52,590 nucleotides of DNA, taken from positions 1 to 52,590 of the forward strand of contig NZ_JAACFS010000046.1 of assembly GCF_029051645.1 (NCBI RefSeq), written 5' to 3'. The stretch's first letter is position 1, and each line of letters starts with the position of its first letter. Origin of the DNA: Bradyrhizobium sp. CSA112. Lineage in GTDB: Bacteria; Pseudomonadota; Alphaproteobacteria; Rhizobiales; Xanthobacteraceae. Below, in pieces: positions 26,860-34,967 of the stretch. The position numbers and the translations under genes are program-made. Under the pieces are notes generated by a model. The model searched no databases. It saw nothing but the letters and a program-made list of their open reading frames with translations, and had not been told where the DNA came from.

Positions 26860-27156
26860 CACCCATCCCTTGCGGGAGCGCGAAGGCGGCGAACACTTAA
26901 CGGGCGAAGCCCATCGCTCAGAAAATGATCGTCGACTGCGCATAAGAAAGGCAGGCCTCATACTCGGGTACGCGGGCGCAAGGTGTTGAATTGTGAGATT
27001 GAAGTGATGCGCTCGCTTGCAACGCGCCTTGCCGGAAAAAGTTTTCCTCGCATCGCAAAATATTTCGCATTGCAAAACGCCGATTGTGACGACAGCGCAA
27101 CACAAACGCCGTCATCCACCGCGCGAGCGCATCACCTCATCTGCAGTTCCACGATG

Positions 27157-27744
27157 CTAGAAGTAGCGCTCCGGAACCCGAATGTTGTCGCCCGGAAAAA
27201 CCGGAACGGGCGCGTCGAGAGGGTAGGTCTCTTCCGTGCCGGCGCCTGCCCGGCGCAGAAAGACCTTGTTCTCGTTTGCCCGATAGGTGAATCCGCCGGC
27301 GCTCGCCACCGCATCCAGCACGGTGAGCCCATGACGATACGGGTACTCGCCGCTCTTCTTGACCTCGCCGAGGATGTAATACGGGCGATACTGCGCGATC
27401 TCGACGTTCACGCGGGGATCGCGCACGATTCCCTTTGCGAGCGCGGATGCGATCGACTTTTCGAGTTGTCGCGTCGTCGCGCCTGCAGCCTTGATGTGGC
27501 CCGCGAGCGGAATCGAAACCTGACCGTTATTGTTGATTTCATACTCTCCGGTGATGTCAGGCTCGCCGTAGACCTTCAGCCTGATTCGGTCGTTCGGGCC
27601 AAGAATGTAACCCTCCGCAGATGATGCGGAGGGAGGCGTTTGTGCAGAGGTTTGAACTGAAAGACCGGCACTGATGCCGGCGATCGCAAGGACGAAAAGA
27701 AGAAAGTGAAGCGTCAGGCCGGCGCTGGACGACCGTTGCTGCAT
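27157..27744 (-). CDS. Wza/GumB-like polysaccharide export protein
   Basis: This 195-residue protein has a signal sequence (LHFLLFVLAIAGISAGLSVQTSAQ), then the Poly_export domain YILGPNDRIRLKVYGEPDITGEYEINNNGQVSIPLAGHIKAAG and a SLBB-type region YYILGEVKKSGEYPYRHGLTVLDAVASAGG. At about half the length of E. coli Wza it resembles the short GumB/ExoF-like exporters. It lacks the C-terminal outer-membrane helix, so the neighbouring beta-barrel may supply the outer-membrane pore (inference). There is no obvious lipobox cysteine. ATG 27744 follows GGAGAT. Confidence 0.88.
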   Translation of the reverse strand: MQQRSSSAGLTLHFLLFVLAIAGISAGLSVQTSAQTPPSASSAEGYILGPNDRIRLKVYGEPDITGEYEINNNGQVSIPLAGHIKAAGATTRQLEKSIASALAKGIVRDPRVNVEIAQYRPYYILGEVKKSGEYPYRHGLTVLDAVASAGGFTYRANENKVFLRRAGAGTEETYPLDAPVPVFPGDNIRVPERYF

Positions 27745-27869
27745 GGCTGCATCTCCGTGAGTGCACGTACAGCCGCCGATGATAAAGAAGCAAACAAGGC
27801 GAAAGAATGTATGCGGGAGTTCCATCTGCCCAAGATGCGCGCACGCAATCACAAGTCATTTCACGCGTG

Positions 27870-28601
27870 TCACAAGAACAGGATCGCCGATCCTTCGATC
27901 GCGATGCAGGTCAAGGTTCCCGTCCGCCATGCACAAGTGTCGATGTTGATTCGGTTATGACGGATATCCGGATGGGGCACCGGCGTGTGACCGTGCACGA
28001 TGAATCTTTCGTGATCACGTGTGGACTCGAGGAACTCGTTCCGAATCCAAATCAGATCGTTAACATCCTGTTGCGCGATCGGGATTCCCGGGCGAATGCC
28101 GGCATGCACGAACGAGAAATCACCGCAACTGAACTGATTGCACAAGCACTGCATGAACAATTCGTGTGCACGCGGAAACGCATCAAGGAAGCGCCGATGC
28201 AGGTCGAGAGCCGTCTCGGTCTCGTCGCGCAGCTCGATGCCGTAGGATGCAAGCGTCTGCATGCCGCCCAATGGCTGCCAATATTTCAGGATGGCCGGGT
28301 CCTGAAGGAACCCTTCCATCACAGCTTCGTGGTTGCCGCGCAGACACACCGCGCGATTGGCGACGAGCCGGACCGCGAGCAGGTCGATCACCGTCCTGGA
28401 GTGCGGGCCGCGATCGATGTAGTCGCCGAGATAGACTTCGACCGTGCGCGCGATCGGTCTGCGTTGGATGTCGTCATCGATACGCGCCGTGATCTCGCTC
28501 AACAGGTCGGCCCGACCGTGGATGTCACCGACCGCATAGATGCGCGTATCGGCCGGCGCTGATGCGTTAACGGAGCGCGAAGGTGCCGCGGATCGGTGCA
28601 T
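27870..28601 (-). CDS. PPP-family serine/threonine (or dual) phosphatase
   Basis: This 243-residue metallophosphoesterase has the complete PPP signature: GDIHGR (25-30), GDYIDRG (59-65), RGNHE (88-92), VHAG (165-168) and HGHTP (203-207). The family includes lambda phosphatase and bacterial PrpA/PrpB, which remove phosphate from Ser/Thr and sometimes Tyr/His. It lies 125 bp upstream of the Wza-like gene on the same strand, at the head of the EPS secretion operon, where many loci place a Wzb-type tyrosine phosphatase. A role in dephosphorylating the Wzc-like kinase is an inference. Cytoplasmic; no signal peptide. Confidence 0.88.
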   Translation of the reverse strand: MHRSAAPSRSVNASAPADTRIYAVGDIHGRADLLSEITARIDDDIQRRPIARTVEVYLGDYIDRGPHSRTVIDLLAVRLVANRAVCLRGNHEAVMEGFLQDPAILKYWQPLGGMQTLASYGIELRDETETALDLHRRFLDAFPRAHELFMQCLCNQFSCGDFSFVHAGIRPGIPIAQQDVNDLIWIRNEFLESTRDHERFIVHGHTPVPHPDIRHNRINIDTCAWRTGTLTCIAIEGSAILFL

Positions 28602-28685
28602 GATTTAAGATGTCGATCATGGAACCGCGCGGCGGTCAATCCATGATGCGCCGAGGGGCAGCCTCTAGAAGCCGACGGGCAGCCT

Positions 28686-28838
28686 CTAGAAAAAGATTAG
28701 ACGGATCAGAACTGCGATCGTGATCCACGCAATCGCGTTGCCGACCAGAATACGGTTCCTCAGCCTGCGGTCGGGCGACGATCTCGACAATTTGTCGTGA
28801 TGCACCAGCGCGCGGCTATGCAGACGTTCGGCCATCAT
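28686..28838 (-). CDS. 50-residue single-span membrane protein, unrecognised
   Basis: The start is ATG-ATG at 28838/28835 with GGGGAGG six to nine bases upstream. The protein has a basic N-terminal half (residues 1-29, rich in Arg and His) and one hydrophobic segment, ILVGNAIAWITIAVLIRLIFF, that runs to the C-terminus, giving a cytoplasm-in orientation by the positive-inside rule. It lies between the two arms of the EPS locus, on the same strand as the phosphatase gene. I do not recognise a family. Ribosome-binding site, charge pattern and ending support a real gene. Confidence 0.6.
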   Translation of the reverse strand: MMAERLHSRALVHHDKLSRSSPDRRLRNRILVGNAIAWITIAVLIRLIFF

Positions 28839-29387
28839 GGGCGCCTCCCCGGAATTGTTCCGTGAAGTGGACGGCTCGCGAATCGCTGCCGCCTCTATTT
28901 TCTTCCGCAGCCTTGCGATGACAGCACCAGCTCGTGCGCGTTAACCATTGTGTCTGCCGTCAGGCTGCGGCGTATCGCTGCGTTCGATAAACAATCCTCG
29001 TTCAAAACAACGACGTGACGGTCATTTGTTGCCCGTGCAGCGCGCTGCATTTGTTCGATCGAAATGTCGAGAACCGGACAATGGATTTTGTTCCGCGATT
29101 TTCGCTAATGCATAGCAGCGTCGATTCACACGCAGCTCATTAACCGGGCAAATCGAAACTAAGCGCCTCCGAACAAAACGAAATATCGCGTCGCACAAAT
29201 TGCGCGACGGACTCAGTTCCGGCGTCGTGAGCGACATTTTCGCTTTCGCGCCAAATTTCGCTCAAGATTCTGGAAAGTCTTAGCGACTGCGAAAGGGCTG
29301 ACATTCGCTGCTGCGGAATCGTCATGCTCTGTCCGAGCAACTTGAGCATTCCTCGGTCACCATCCGATTCCAGCAGAGAGGAGAGTC
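28839..29387. other. Divergent control region of the EPS locus
   Basis: This is 549 bp between the minus-strand secretion arm and the plus-strand precursor arm. It is lower in GC than its surroundings. Short minus-strand frames (29022-29349) lack a properly spaced ribosome-binding site. It should hold promoters for both directions and includes the palindrome at 29036-29049. Confidence 0.5.
29023..29055. promoter_or_regulatory. Candidate operator: palindrome between direct repeats
   Basis: The perfect 14-bp palindrome TGCAGCGCGCTGCA (29036-29049) is flanked by two identical CATTTGTT direct repeats (29023-29030 and 29048-29055). It lies about 330 bp before the initiating-transferase gene. The protein that would bind is unknown. 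Confidence 0.35.
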
Positions 29388-30152
29388 ATGGCCTCGATTG
29401 TGACAGCCAACTTCGATCGGAACAACGTCACGCCGATTCGAAGAGAGCGAACGCAGATATCGGTCCGTCCTGTCGAGTTTGCCGGCGGCGGTACGTATGG
29501 TGCGTATCGAGGCCGCCGGCGTTCGCGCCGTGTCGCGCGGACTGAGCCGTCGTCGTCGATTGCAAAGCGGATCTTCGATATCGCTGCGGCAAGCGGCGCA
29601 ATGTTGTTCTTCGCCCCTCTCCTGATCGCGATTGCAGTGGCGATAAAGGCGACGTCGCCGGGCCCGGTGCTGTTCTATCAATACCGGTACGGTTATCGAA
29701 ACCGCCGCTTCAAGATCTACAAGTTTCGCACCATGCGCAACGACGCGGGCGACGTGCGGGGCATAAGGCAGACAGTCGAGGGCGACGCGCGCGTGACGCG
29801 CGTGGGGCGAATTTTGCGAAAGACCAGCCTCGACGAAATTCCGCAACTGATCAACGTGATCAAGGGCGACATGTCGCTGGTCGGGCCTCGGCCGCATGTG
29901 CCGGGAATGCTGGCGGCGGACCTGCCCTACGAAGACCTCGTACCATTTTATTTTCAGCGCCATACGGCGCGGCCGGGAATCACCGGGCTCGCGCAGGTCA
30001 GCGGCTGCAGGGGAAGCACTGCCCAGTCCGGGCCTGCGATTTCGCGGATCGATTACGATCTCCACTACATCGAGAGATGGTCGATGCGCCTGGATATCAT
30101 GATCATCATCCGCACGATCCGCAAGGAATTCCTGTCGGGAAGCGGCTTCTGA
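29388..30152 (+). CDS. ExoY-like sugar-phosphate transferase (EPS initiation)
   Basis: This 254-residue bacterial sugar transferase has a basic N-terminal tail of about 55 residues, a single reentrant/transmembrane segment (IFDIAAASGAMLFFAPLLIAIAVAIKA) and the catalytic core KIYKFRTMRNDAGD, LRKTSLDEIPQLINVIKGDMSLVGPRPH and RPGITGLAQVSG. It attaches the first sugar-1-phosphate to undecaprenyl phosphate. It has one membrane segment like ExoY/PssA rather than the five of WbaP/WcaJ. GAGAGGAGAG precedes the ATG. First gene of the plus-strand arm. Confidence 0.92.
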   Translation: MASIVTANFDRNNVTPIRRERTQISVRPVEFAGGGTYGAYRGRRRSRRVARTEPSSSIAKRIFDIAAASGAMLFFAPLLIAIAVAIKATSPGPVLFYQYRYGYRNRRFKIYKFRTMRNDAGDVRGIRQTVEGDARVTRVGRILRKTSLDEIPQLINVIKGDMSLVGPRPHVPGMLAADLPYEDLVPFYFQRHTARPGITGLAQVSGCRGSTAQSGPAISRIDYDLHYIERWSMRLDIMIIIRTIRKEFLSGSGF

Positions 30153-30199
30153 TCATCCGCAACGTCAAAATATCGCAAGAAGGATCCAAGGACCATGCA

Positions 30200-31639
30200 A
30201 TGGCGATGATCGAACCGCGCGGCCGTATTGTGCCCGTTCTCCTGTCAGGCGGCGCAGGCTCGCGGCTGTGGCCGCTGTCGCGCGAGACCTATCCCAAGCA
30301 ATTGCTCTCGCTGCTCGGCGAAAACACCTTGCTGCAGCAAACGGCACTGCGGGTCGACGATCGCTCGCTGTTTGACGAACCGATGGTGATCGCCAACGCC
30401 GAGCATCGCTTTGCGATCGGCGAGCAGTTGCGCGCGGTCGGCGTCGATCGTCCGACCATCGTGCTCGAACCGTTCGGAAGGAATACCGCTCCCGCTGTCG
30501 CGGTTGCCGCATTGCTCGCCAGCGAGAGCGATCCCGATGCCGTGATACTGGCGATGCCGGTCGACCACTGGGTGCGCGATCACGCCGCGTTTCGCGCCGC
30601 GATATCGACGGGCGTCACGGCAGCGCGGTACGGTCGCTTCGTCCTGTTCGGCGTTCGGCCTTTATCGGCGGCGACCGGGTTCGGCTATATCCGGATGGGC
30701 GACGAGCTGGAAGCCGCTTCCCCCATTCGCAATGTTGCAAGCTTTGTCGAGAAGCCGGACCTAGTGACGGTCGAGCGCCTGCTGGCGTGCGACGAGCATG
30801 TCTGGAACAGCGGGATATTTCTATTGCCGGCGCGCCAGTTCATCGACGAATTGGCGCATCGGGCGCCGGATGTTCTCGCCGCCTGCCGCAAGGCGCTCAC
30901 CGGCGCAACGCGCGATCTCGATTTCCTTCGCCTCGACGAGCGGGCTTTCGAAGCCTGCCCGTCCATCTCGATGGACTACGCGATCATGGAAAAGACCGAC
31001 AATGCGGTGGTCGTTCCCGCCACGTTCGACTGGAGCGATGTCGGAAGCTGGTCGGCGTTGTGGTCGATGGCGGAAAAGGATCAGTCGGGCAATGTGGTGA
31101 TTGGCGATGCGGTGATGGAAGATACCTCGGGCTGCTACGTCAGAGGCGACGGGCAACTGGTCGCGGCGCTCGGGGTCGAGGATCTCGTCATCGCCACTTC
31201 GCCTGATGTGGTGCTGGTGACCAGTCGGAAGCGCGACCAGGATGTTGGAAAACTGGTCGAGCGTCTGAAGGCAAACGGCCATCGGTCGGCGACCCAGACC
31301 CACAGCGTCCATCGCCCCTGGGGATACTATCAGTCGATCCACGCCGGCGAACGGTTTCAGGTCAAGCGAATTACCGTCAATCCCGGCGCCAAGCTGTCGC
31401 TGCAAAAACATTATCATCGCGCCGAACATTGGGTCGTGGTGAACGGCACCGCGATCGTCACGCGCGACGACGAGGAAATCCTGCTGCGCGAGAACGAGTC
31501 GATCTTCGTGCCCTTGGGATGCATGCATCGTCTTGAGAATCCCGGAAAGGTTCCTCTCAATCTGATCGAGGTCCAGTCCGGCTCCTATCTCGGGGAGGAC
31601 GACATCGTCCGTGTTCAGGATATTTATGACCGCGTCTGA
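30200..31639 (+). CDS. manC: Mannose-1-phosphate guanylyltransferase/mannose-6-phosphate isomerase
   Basis: This 479-residue bifunctional enzyme has an N-terminal nucleotidyltransferase with LLSGGAGSRLWPLSRETYPKQ and FVEKPD. A C-terminal cupin isomerase has RPWGYYQSIHAGERFQVKRITVNPGAKLSLQKHYHRAEHW, with the metal-binding His/Glu set. It converts fructose-6-phosphate to mannose-6-phosphate and mannose-1-phosphate to GDP-mannose. The intermediate phosphomannomutase is not encoded in the window. ATG 30200 follows AAGG; ATG 30206 is an alternative. Provides a mannose donor for the EPS. Confidence 0.93.
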   Translation: MAMIEPRGRIVPVLLSGGAGSRLWPLSRETYPKQLLSLLGENTLLQQTALRVDDRSLFDEPMVIANAEHRFAIGEQLRAVGVDRPTIVLEPFGRNTAPAVAVAALLASESDPDAVILAMPVDHWVRDHAAFRAAISTGVTAARYGRFVLFGVRPLSAATGFGYIRMGDELEAASPIRNVASFVEKPDLVTVERLLACDEHVWNSGIFLLPARQFIDELAHRAPDVLAACRKALTGATRDLDFLRLDERAFEACPSISMDYAIMEKTDNAVVVPATFDWSDVGSWSALWSMAEKDQSGNVVIGDAVMEDTSGCYVRGDGQLVAALGVEDLVIATSPDVVLVTSRKRDQDVGKLVERLKANGHRSATQTHSVHRPWGYYQSIHAGERFQVKRITVNPGAKLSLQKHYHRAEHWVVVNGTAIVTRDDEEILLRENESIFVPLGCMHRLENPGKVPLNLIEVQSGSYLGEDDIVRVQDIYDRV

Positions 31640-31717
31640 GGTGCGGCTGGGGGAGGCAGAAACCGCATCGAGGACGACGCACGTCGGGATTTTCGTGCGA
31701 CACGAAGGGAGGCGGCA

Positions 31718-32506
31718 ATGAACGCAAAACAACAGGTCAAAGAGCTGGTGAAAGATGCGTTTCCTTCGGTATGGCTGCAATGGCATTTCATGCGGCGACC
31801 CAAGTCGGCGGAGCGGGAATTGTCCTATCTCGAAAAGGTCATTCCCGATGACGCGGTGACGGTCGATGTCGGCGCAAACTGCGGCCTTTACACGCGGCGG
31901 CTGGCGCGCCTTTCCCGGCAGGTCCATGCCTTCGAGCCTTCACAGCAGATGGCCAGGCTGTTGCGCCGAACCTCGGCGCGGAATGTGAGCGTCCACGAGA
32001 TCGCGCTGTCGGATCACGACGGTGATGCTGAGTTATACATCCCGCAGAGCGACGATGGCCTGGTTTATGGCCTTGCCTCGCTGGAGGCACGAACCGATTC
32101 GTCGGCCAGGTTAGTCTCTGCCCATGTGCCGATCGCGCGGCTCGACGCGGTCATCAATCAGGACGTGGCGTTCGTGAAGATCGACGTCGAAGGCCACGAG
32201 TTGAACGTCCTGAACGGCGCCGTCGAACTTCTGGAGCGTTGCCAGCCGGTATTCCTGGTGGAGGCGGAAGACCGTCATCGCGCCGAGGCGACACGCCTGG
32301 TGTTCGAGTTCTTCCGTAACAAGTCCTATCGGGGGTTCTTCCTGAAAGACAATGAAGTGATTGCCGTGGAACAGTTCGATTCGCGGAGGCTCCAGGATGC
32401 GGACGCCTTGCGACCGGACGGCGGCCGCAAGGACGGGCAGTTCTACGTCAACAACTTCTTTTTCTTCCCCCGTCATCTCGATGGTGAATCGATACTGAGC
32501 AGCTAG
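31718..32506 (+). CDS. FkbM-family methyltransferase
   Basis: This 262-residue SAM-dependent methyltransferase has VTVDVGANCGLYTRRLARL as the cofactor loop, VHAFEPSQQM, and the family motif VAFVKIDVEGHELNVLNGA. FkbM members methylate hydroxyls of polyketides, sugars and polysaccharides. Position between manC and ugd suggests sugar O-methylation of the EPS. Bradyrhizobium japonicum EPS is known to contain 4-O-methyl-galactose, which fits but does not prove the substrate. GGGAGG precedes the ATG. Confidence 0.87.
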   Translation: MNAKQQVKELVKDAFPSVWLQWHFMRRPKSAERELSYLEKVIPDDAVTVDVGANCGLYTRRLARLSRQVHAFEPSQQMARLLRRTSARNVSVHEIALSDHDGDAELYIPQSDDGLVYGLASLEARTDSSARLVSAHVPIARLDAVINQDVAFVKIDVEGHELNVLNGAVELLERCQPVFLVEAEDRHRAEATRLVFEFFRNKSYRGFFLKDNEVIAVEQFDSRRLQDADALRPDGGRKDGQFYVNNFFFFPRHLDGESILSS

Positions 32507-32576
32507 CGCGTCGTTTCATCTCCATCTCCGTCGGGGCGGCTCACGGCCGCGCGCGGCTTTTCAGACAGGAACCGTA

Positions 32577-33896
32577 ATGCATATAGCGATGATTGGCGCC
32601 GGCTATGTCGGGCTGGTGTCAGGGGCGTGTTTTTCAGACTTTGGGCATCAGGTAGTCTGTATCGACAGCAATGCAGAGAAGGTTGCGAGCCTCAACAACG
32701 GAGAGATGCCTATTCACGAGCCCGGACTTGCCGAACTGGTGGCGCGAAATGTAGGCCAAGGCCGCCTGTCATTTGCGAGCGATCTGAAATCGGCCGTAAG
32801 CGAAGCGGAAGTCGTGTTCATCGCGGTAGGCACCCCGTCGCGCCGCGGCGATGGTCATGCCGATCTTTCCTATGTCTATGCGGCGGCGCGCGAGATCGGG
32901 ACCGTGCTTCCGGAGCGGGCGGTGGTAGTCACCAAGTCGACGGTTCCGGTCGGGACCGGCGACGAGGTCGAGCGCATCATCCGCGAAGAGAATCCGGCAG
33001 CCACGGTCGCGGTCGTCTCGAACCCCGAGTTCCTGCGTGAGGGAGCGGCGATCCGCGACTTCAAGCATCCCGACCGGATCGTGATTGGAACGGATGACCC
33101 GCGCGCCCGCAGCGTGATGGCCGAAGTGTACCGGCCGCTTCACCTCAACGCATCGCCGATCCTCTATACGGACCGCCGGACCGCCGAGCTGACGAAATAT
33201 GCCGCCAACTCCTTCCTTGCCACCAAGATCGCCTTCATCAACGAGATCGCGGACCTTGCAGAAAAGGTCGGCGCCAATGTTCAGGAAGTCGCGCGCGGGA
33301 TCGGGCTCGACAACCGGATCGGTCAGAAGTTCCTGCATGCAGGGCCGGGTTTCGGCGGATCCTGCTTTCCGAAGGATGCGATGGCGCTGATCAAGACCGG
33401 CCAGGACAATGAATCGCCGGTGCGGATCGTGGAAACGGTGGTTGCCGTCAACGACCAGCGCAAGCGGGCAATGGCGCGCAAGGTCGCGAACGCGTTCGGC
33501 GGCAATCTCCGGGGAAAATCGATTGCGGTCCTCGGCGTCACCTTCAAGCCCGATACCGACGATATGCGCGACGCGCCGTCGATTCCCCTGATCACCGCGC
33601 TGCAGGACATGGGCGCTGAGGTTCGCGTCTTCGATCCCGTCGGCATGGAGCAGGCGAAGAACGTGTTTGAGAACGTCACCTTCTGCGAGAACGCCTACCG
33701 CTGCGCGAAAGGGTGCCACGCGCTCGTGATCGTCACGGAATGGGAGCAGTTCCGGGCGCTGGATCTCAAGGAGTTGTCCACCATCATGGCCTGCCCCGTC
33801 ATCGTCGATCTGCGCAACATCTACTCTCCGGAGGAGGTGAGGCGGAACGGCTTTCTGTACTGCGGCGTTGGTCGGCCGAAATCGGTGGCGTATTGA
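32577..33896 (+). CDS. ugd: UDP-glucose 6-dehydrogenase
   Basis: This 439-residue enzyme has an N-terminal Rossmann motif MIGAGYVGLVSGACFSDFGH, the VGTPSRRGDGHADLSYV segment, the catalytic cysteine C263 in GFGGSCFPKD and the UDP-binding C-terminal domain (VLGVTFKPDTDDMRDAPS). It oxidises UDP-glucose to UDP-glucuronate in two NAD-dependent steps, feeding the epimerase gene 42 nt downstream. Confidence 0.95.
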   Translation: MHIAMIGAGYVGLVSGACFSDFGHQVVCIDSNAEKVASLNNGEMPIHEPGLAELVARNVGQGRLSFASDLKSAVSEAEVVFIAVGTPSRRGDGHADLSYVYAAAREIGTVLPERAVVVTKSTVPVGTGDEVERIIREENPAATVAVVSNPEFLREGAAIRDFKHPDRIVIGTDDPRARSVMAEVYRPLHLNASPILYTDRRTAELTKYAANSFLATKIAFINEIADLAEKVGANVQEVARGIGLDNRIGQKFLHAGPGFGGSCFPKDAMALIKTGQDNESPVRIVETVVAVNDQRKRAMARKVANAFGGNLRGKSIAVLGVTFKPDTDDMRDAPSIPLITALQDMGAEVRVFDPVGMEQAKNVFENVTFCENAYRCAKGCHALVIVTEWEQFRALDLKELSTIMACPVIVDLRNIYSPEEVRRNGFLYCGVGRPKSVAY

Positions 33897-33938
33897 GACG
33901 CATGAGCGCCATGACATCGGCTGGTTAAGGATGCACGG

Positions 33939-34967
33939 ATGATAATGCCGGATCAGGCAATTCTGGTAACGGGGGCTGCGGGGTTCATCGGATTCCACGT
34001 AGCGCAGCGGCTACTGCAGTCCGGCCATCGCGTCGTCGGGCTCGATAATCTCAATGCATATTATGATCCGCGGCTGAAGGCGGCCCGGCTCGATATCCTC
34101 CGCAACGACCCGCGTTTTCATTTCGAAAGACTTGATGTGGCCGACCGCGTTGCGATACCGGCGCTGTTCGCGCGGCACCGGTTTCCCGTCGTCATCCATC
34201 TGGCAGCGCAAGCGGGCGTGCGATACTCGCTTCAGGACCCGCACGCTTATGTCGACGCCAACCTGGTCGGCTTCACCAATGTTCTGGAGGGATGCCGGCA
34301 CAATGGCTGCCGTCATCTGCTGTTCGCGTCCTCCTCGTCCGTTTACGGGGCCAACCGGAAGCTGCCGTTCTCGGTGCATGACAACGTGGATCATCCGATC
34401 AGCCTCTATGCCGCGAGCAAGAAGGCCAACGAGTTGATGGCCCATTCGTACAGCCATCTCTATGGAATCCCCTGCACGGGCTTGCGGTTCTTCACGGTGT
34501 ACGGCCCGTGGTACCGGCCCGACATGGCGCTGTTCGTGTTTGCGGACGCGATTATCAGCGGCAATCCGGTCAAGCTGTTCAACGGGGGCCGGATGCTTCG
34601 CGACTTCACCTATATCGACGACGTGACGGAAGCCTTGGTGCGCCTGATCGATCGTGCGCCGCAAGTTGGCCCACCCGGTCCTGGTCTGGATGGAATTCAG
34701 GATCCGGGATCGAGCATCGCCCCCTGGCGGATCTATAATGTCGGCAACAACAAGCCGCAGGAATTGATGCTCGTGCTCGATATTCTCGAGCAGGAGCTCG
34801 GGCGCAAGGCAAACAAGGAAATGCTTCCGATGCAGCCGGGAGACGTGCCGACGACCTATGCCGATGTCGATGATCTCGTGCGCGACGTAGGTTTCCGGCC
34901 GGCGACTCCGATCGAGGACGGCATCCGCAGGTTCGCTGGCTGGTATCGCAGCTATTGCGAGATTTAG
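33939..34967 (+). CDS. UDP-glucuronate 4-epimerase-like SDR
   Basis: This 342-residue extended SDR has VTGAAGFIGFHVAQ, HLAAQAGVRYSLQDP, SSSSVYGANRKLPFS and the catalytic YAASKKANE. The RYSLQDP and DNVDHPISLYAASK segments are those of UDP-glucuronate 4-epimerases (LpsL type), so it should make UDP-galacturonate from the product of ugd. It ends the plus-strand EPS arm and overlaps the convergent AraC gene by 4 bp. ATG 33939 or 33945 may start it. Confidence 0.9.
   Translation: MIMPDQAILVTGAAGFIGFHVAQRLLQSGHRVVGLDNLNAYYDPRLKAARLDILRNDPRFHFERLDVADRVAIPALFARHRFPVVIHLAAQAGVRYSLQDPHAYVDANLVGFTNVLEGCRHNGCRHLLFASSSSVYGANRKLPFSVHDNVDHPISLYAASKKANELMAHSYSHLYGIPCTGLRFFTVYGPWYRPDMALFVFADAIISGNPVKLFNGGRMLRDFTYIDDVTEALVRLIDRAPQVGPPGPGLDGIQDPGSSIAPWRIYNVGNNKPQELMLVLDILEQELGRKANKEMLPMQPGDVPTTYADVDDLVRDVGFRPATPIEDGIRRFAGWYRSYCEI

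Noticed and set aside
29140..29349. 69-codon minus-strand open frame before the ExoY-like gene
   Set aside because: The GAGGA site touches the ATG without spacing, composition is unremarkable, and it occupies the expected promoter region. Could be revisited with conservation data.
30821..31927. 368-codon minus-strand open frame
   Set aside because: Antisense to manC and the FkbM gene; no domain.
32769..33998. 409-codon minus-strand open frame
   Set aside because: Antisense to ugd, which has all catalytic motifs.
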